DNA of 64,000 bases, taken from Beggiatoa alba B18LD. Its GTDB lineage: Bacteria; Pseudomonadota; Gammaproteobacteria; Beggiatoales; Beggiatoaceae. This document shows positions 60,953 through 64,000 of the stretch, in pieces (within the stretch, counting starts at the first letter, position 1; each line of letters opens with the position of its first letter). The translations under genes and the position numbers were made by a program. Where the stretch lies: positions 2,080,634 to 2,144,633 of the forward strand of contig NZ_JH600070.1 in the NCBI RefSeq assembly GCF_000245015.1, written 5' to 3'. The notes beneath the pieces were generated by a model. That model was not told the origin of the DNA, searched no databases, and saw only the letters and a program-made list of their open reading frames with translations.

Positions 60953-61423
60953 ATGTCAATTAACTTCAATCAACATTGTTCTCAACATGAAATGTCAGAG
61001 GGAGTTTTGCAAATTGTGGGAGAGAAAAGTAGCGGTCAACAGCCTGTTTTGGCTATTACTTCACAACGAGTGTTGTTATTACATGAAAAAAAAGGATGGC
61101 TTTCTACCCATGAACATATTGTTGCGCAAAGAGACATTAAACAACTGGCTCTAGTTAATGTCGATCACGAAAGTCATTTTTTTTCTTTTTCTAGTTACTC
61201 GCACGTATCTATTTATTTCTACTCTGGATACGAGTTTGAACCTTACCAACCACACTTTATTGACGATGATCCTTTTTTGATTTCCTTAGAGGATAGCTTT
61301 GAAAATCGCAAATATATCAAATTTTTACATGATATTGCAGAACAAGTAAGAACCCAACGGGGAGAAATGGTTAGAAATTTTTTTATGCATAAAACGCAAG
61401 AGCGTTATTTACCACCACAATAA
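60953..61423 (+). CDS. Hypothetical cytoplasmic protein, possibly PH-like
   Basis: 156 residues from ATG 60953, chosen because GGAGG lies five bases upstream; earlier in-frame starts lack this. The sequence SEGVLQIVGEKSSGQQPVLAITSQRVLLLHEKKGWLS (outlined by ITSQRVLLLHE) recalls bacterial PH/GRAM-type domains, where a strand reads L-T-x-x-R-V-L. The rest is aromatic-rich with no transmembrane helix. Family not recognised. It stands alone between kdsA and gpmA. Confidence 0.6.
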   Translation: MSINFNQHCSQHEMSEGVLQIVGEKSSGQQPVLAITSQRVLLLHEKKGWLSTHEHIVAQRDIKQLALVNVDHESHFFSFSSYSHVSIYFYSGYEFEPYQPHFIDDDPFLISLEDSFENRKYIKFLHDIAEQVRTQRGEMVRNFFMHKTQERYLPPQ

Positions 61424-61504
61424 TAATACATAAATAATTACGCATCTAAACAAGGATAGTTTACAATATGCATGTTATTTATTATCACCATTATGTTATT
61501 TTTT

Positions 61505-61677
61505 AACTTGGGCTTGGTGAGTTCCTCTTAAAAAAGACAGTAGTTTGTCCGAATCAGGATTATCAACATTTTCAGGATGAAATCGTTGACGTATTGTTAA
61601 TTCTGATTCAGACAAAAAAAGACCTGCTAGGTTTTGAAAACCTAGCAGGTCTCTAATAAAACTCGCAATACTGGGGT
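61505..61677. mobile_element. MITE-like repeat family 1, divergent core and alternative right end
   Basis: Left end AACTTGGGCTTGGTGAG with GACAGTAG, a short altered core (TTGTCCGAATCAG ... CTGATTCAGACAA, about 61543-61614), the hairpin GACCTGCTAGG (61621-61651) and the ending ACTCGCAATACTGGGGTT. The next bases are the gpmA stop codon on the minus strand. It probably serves as gpmA terminator. Confidence 0.7.
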
Positions 61678-62424
61678 TTACTTAGTTTGTGCTTGATTCG
61701 CAACCGAATTAACAGCCGCTTCAACCGCCGCTTGGTCGCCTAAATAATAATGCTTGATAGGTTTACAATTTTCATCTAATTCATAGACTAAAGGAATAGC
61801 GGTGGGAATGTTTAAGTTGACAATGTCTGTTTCAGAAACATTATCTAAATACTTAATCAGTGAACGAATACTATTACCATGTGCCACAATAATGACTTGC
61901 TTCCCCGATTTAATCGTAGGGACAATGGTTTCTTCCCAATAAGGCACAAAACGGGCGACTGTTTCTTTTAAACTTTCCGTTAACGGCAATTCTGCCTCGC
62001 TTAACGCCTTATAACGGGGGTCATTACCCGCATAACGTGCGTCTGTTTTTTCCAATGCAGGTGGGGGAATGTCATAACTCCGTCGCCAAATTTTTACCAT
62101 GTCCTCGCCATGTTTTTGCGCGGTTTCCGTCTTGTTTAAACCCTGTAACGCCCCATAATGACGCTCATTTAATCGCCAATTGCGATAAACAGGAATCCAC
62201 ATTAAATCCATTTGGTCTAACGTAATCCATAAAGTACGGATGGCTCTTTTTAAAACAGAGGTGTAGGCAATATCAAATGTAAAGCCTTCCTTTTTCAATA
62301 ATTGTCCTGCTTGGGTTGCTTCTTCCAGCCCTTTAGGAGACAAATCGACATCTGTCCATCCTGTAAAGCGGTTTTCTTTATTCCAAACACTTTCCCCATG
62401 TCGCAGTAATACAATTTTGTACAT
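61678..62424 (-). CDS. gpmA: 2,3-bisphosphoglycerate-dependent phosphoglycerate mutase
   Basis: 248 residues. The phosphohistidine motif is LLRHGES (His9), followed by [33 protein letters not shown] and the second catalytic His in [12 protein letters not shown]. It interconverts 3- and 2-phosphoglycerate in glycolysis and gluconeogenesis. The full length matches the dPGM class. Its stop codon directly touches the MITE-like repeat. Confidence 0.95.
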   Translation of the reverse strand: MYKIVLLRHGESVWNKENRFTGWTDVDLSPKGLEEATQAGQLLKKEGFTFDIAYTSVLKRAIRTLWITLDQMDLMWIPVYRNWRLNERHYGALQGLNKTETAQKHGEDMVKIWRRSYDIPPPALEKTDARYAGNDPRYKALSEAELPLTESLKETVARFVPYWEETIVPTIKSGKQVIIVAHGNSIRSLIKYLDNVSETDIVNLNIPTAIPLVYELDENCKPIKHYYLGDQAAVEAAVNSVANQAQTK

Positions 62425-62945
62425 AATAGGCTCTTTAAACTAGGTTGATAGGTCACAATAATTATAAAAATGAAAAGACTTTTTTTTAGATTTTTTAATA
62501 AAAAAAGCGTTTAAAGACTAAAATAAGCTTTTCTCAAGAATAAAGCGTCTTTTTTAAAAAGCGAAACCAGCATTTTATAACAACAACACGATGACTTTAA
62601 AACAGCAAATAATCGTGAGTAACTAAATAATTTATATAAACTACATTCATGTCTGTATTAAAAATTTTATTGTAACCTGAAATACACATATCTCCAAACG
62701 TTTTACAAGCACATACGAATAAGCCACTATATTAGTGTATTACTATGTAATTATTAAACAGATAAATAATCACCATAAAGCAACGGTTCACAGATATTTG
62801 CTATATAATAAATGAGAGAAAAAGCAAAAAAATGTAAATATGCTTTAAAAGAGACGGACTGCGTAGCAGATAACTTGAAAATAGCGAGTATTTGACAATA
62901 TCTAAATTGTTGCAAATAGATAGCTTTGTGTGGAACCAGAAATTT
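62425..62945. other. Gene-free AT-rich stretch between divergent genes
   Basis: About 520 bases between gpmA (minus) and the ArsR-type gene (plus). Poly-A/T tracts near 62480-62560. I found no credible gene or repeat-family member; promoters for both genes should lie here. Confidence 0.45.
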
Positions 62946-63269
62946 ATGGCAGAAAATATTCAACCGATTGCGCTGATTACCCATGATGAAGATATTGAAC
63001 GAGCAGCGCGTTCGATGAAAGCAATGTCCCATCCTCTACGTCTCAAAATCTTGTGCACGTTAGGAGAACATGAATTGAGTGTGCAAGATATCGTGGAACA
63101 AGTGGGCACTTCACAAAGCAATATTTCACAACATTTGGCAATTTTACGAGATAAAGGGATTTTAACCTCTCGTAAGGATGCAAATCGAGTGTATTATCGC
63201 GTCGGTGATGCTCGAACATTACGCCTAATTAGTATGATGCGTGAGGTTTTTTGCTCATTTTGTAGCTAA
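62946..63269 (+). CDS. ArsR/SmtB-family transcriptional regulator
   Basis: 107 residues from ATG 62946; an in-frame TTG at 62892 would add 18 residues. The winged helix has MKAMSHPLRLKILCTLGEHELSVQDIVEQVGTSQSNISQHLAILRDKGIL (outlined by SHPLRLKIL and SQSNISQHLAIL). Cys37 lies in the first helix and Cys103/Cys106 in a C-terminal CSFC. The usual ELCVCDL metal box reads ELSVQDI, so the classic arsenic site is absent. The cysteines may sense redox or sulfide, by analogy with other ArsR-type sulfur regulators. A strong terminator follows and then a rhodanese gene. Confidence 0.88.
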   Translation: MAENIQPIALITHDEDIERAARSMKAMSHPLRLKILCTLGEHELSVQDIVEQVGTSQSNISQHLAILRDKGILTSRKDANRVYYRVGDARTLRLISMMREVFCSFCS

Positions 63270-63286
63270 TTACTTGCATGAGCCTT

Positions 63287-63331
63287 GAATAATCCCCATT
63301 TCAGATAGTTTGAGATGGGGATTATTCTTTT
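63287..63331 (+). terminator. Rho-independent terminator after the ArsR-type gene
   Basis: GAATAATCCCCAT pairs with ATGGGGATTATTC across a short loop, followed by TTTTA, 18 bases after the stop. Confidence 0.85.
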
Positions 63332-63424
63332 ATGGGAACAATTTGCATTAAAATAGATGCGCATTTACAGCATTTAATCAATTCAGCAATCTGACGCATT
63401 TTTAAATACAGGAGACATAAAATT

Positions 63425-63904
63425 ATGGGACAATTTTTTGAGTTTATGGGAAATCATCCCTTTTTATTCATGGCATTATTTGTTGTTGCGACGCTGTTAG
63501 CATGGCAAGTGTTTAATAGTGCAGGACTTGGGAATGCCTTGCAACCACAAGAGGCAACTTTAAAAATCAATCGTGAAGATGCCATCGTTGTCGATGTTCG
63601 TGAAGAAAATGAATATACACAAGGTCATATTATCAATGCCTTACATATTCCGCTGGGCAGTTTAGTCAATAAGTTAAATCGTTTAGAAAAGTACCGCGAC
63701 CGCCCAATTATTGTCAGTTGCATGACAGGACAACGCTCTGCAAGTGCGGTTGGGATTCTCAAGAAAAATGGGTTTGATAATGTGTATAATTTGAGCGGTG
63801 GCATAATGGCGTGGCACAATGCCAATTTACCTGTTGCCAAAGGAAAGGAAACCAAGGAAAAACAGGTTGCTGATGTGGTAGAAAACGTGAGCGAAAACGC
63901 ATAA
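63425..63904 (+). CDS. yibN: Membrane-anchored rhodanese-like protein (YibN type)
   Basis: 159 residues. One N-terminal transmembrane helix (about 12-31) and a rhodanese domain (about 40-135) with IVVDVREENEYTQGHI, loop Cys99 in VSCMTGQRS and NLSGGIMAWHNANLPV. The charged tail is Lys/Glu-rich. E. coli YibN has the same layout and lies next to grxC-secB; the next start here looks like secB. GGAGA is found 10 bases before the ATG. Its sulfur acceptor is unknown. Confidence 0.88.
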   Translation: MGQFFEFMGNHPFLFMALFVVATLLAWQVFNSAGLGNALQPQEATLKINREDAIVVDVREENEYTQGHIINALHIPLGSLVNKLNRLEKYRDRPIIVSCMTGQRSASAVGILKKNGFDNVYNLSGGIMAWHNANLPVAKGKETKEKQVADVVENVSENA

Positions 63905-63981
63905 GGCTATTCTTTAAATCGCATTTTTTCCCTATTTTTGTGTATTAACACATTCACCATTTTATTTTGAGGACTGTAGCT

Positions 63982-64000
63982 GTGGCAGACGAAAACCAAC
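63982..64000 (+). CDS. Start of a gene cut by the window end, probably secB
   Basis: GTG at 63982 preceded by GAGGA eight bases upstream; the visible codons read MADENQ. Gene order after a YibN-like rhodanese suggests the export chaperone SecB, but six residues cannot prove it; grxC is the alternative. Confidence 0.4.

Overview
The window reads as chromosomal DNA of a gammaproteobacterium with AT-rich intergenic regions. The closest match I can suggest is a colourless sulfur bacterium of the Beggiatoa type (Thiotrichales). This is inferred from the gene set (rpoZ-spoT, ygfB-pepP, tesA/ybbA-ybbP, lolB, mlaC-mlaB-yadG-yadH, yibN next to a probable secB), a periplasmic PQQ alcohol dehydrogenase, and abundant modular intergenic repeats. 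No database was searched. I saw no tRNA, rRNA, CRISPR array, prophage or plasmid backbone.

Layout. 1-791: end of a secreted-looking repeat protein. 893-1300: repeat block. 1397-4151 (minus): TPR lipoprotein-lolB-rhodanese operon. 4511-5765: DUF302 protein and a membrane coiled-coil protein. 5973-7630 (minus): lone gspM and an Rpn-type nuclease set among repeats. 7843-14225 (minus): EEP hydrolase, YejA-like binding protein, glycerophosphodiesterase, DUF4124 and DUF2259 proteins, class II cyclic-nucleotide phosphodiesterase. 14812-21537 (plus): rpoZ, spoT-like, ygfB, pepP, typA. 21834-27940: small membrane protein, argE, Mth938-like protein (minus), TPR-like anchored protein, membrane protein, murE, ureF. 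28354-32188: tesA divergent from ybbA-ybbP. 32456-38209: rimO (minus), small RusA-like protein (plus), rlmB, purD and purH (minus). 38422-46841 (plus): hybrid histidine kinase, SpoIIE-type phosphatase, transglutaminase/DUF2126 giant. 46944-49721 (minus): mlaC, mlaB-like STAS, ABC ATPase, ABC permease. 49857-50848: rearranged scar with a 256-bp duplication and a broken IS4-type transposase. 51107-55266: two-component pair and PQQ dehydrogenase. 55416-64000: pentapeptide protein, repeat array, DUF3301-SDR, recN (minus), kdsA, unknown small protein, gpmA (minus), ArsR regulator, membrane rhodanese, probable start of secB.

The most striking feature is non-coding. One family of about 320-bp MITE-like elements has AACCTGAGTTCGGCGAG termini, an inner core bounded by inverted TTGTCTGAATCAG repeats, and a GACCTGCTAGG hairpin that can serve as a terminator. 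It occurs in more than a dozen full or partial copies, mostly just after stop codons. Its core appears in both orientations and is missing from one copy. A second small element has TATAGYRAACGTA termini. Together these repeats frame the Rpn nuclease gene, supply stop codons and hairpins to neighbours, and interrupt the IS remnant.

Other protein-level points: the SpoT-like protein keeps its hydrolase residues but lacks two catalytic residues of the synthetase. The PQQ dehydrogenase has Ser where lanthanide enzymes have Asp, and lies beside a NarL-type two-component pair. Several normally clustered genes (gspM, ureF, mlaC/mlaB, yejA) stand without their usual partners.
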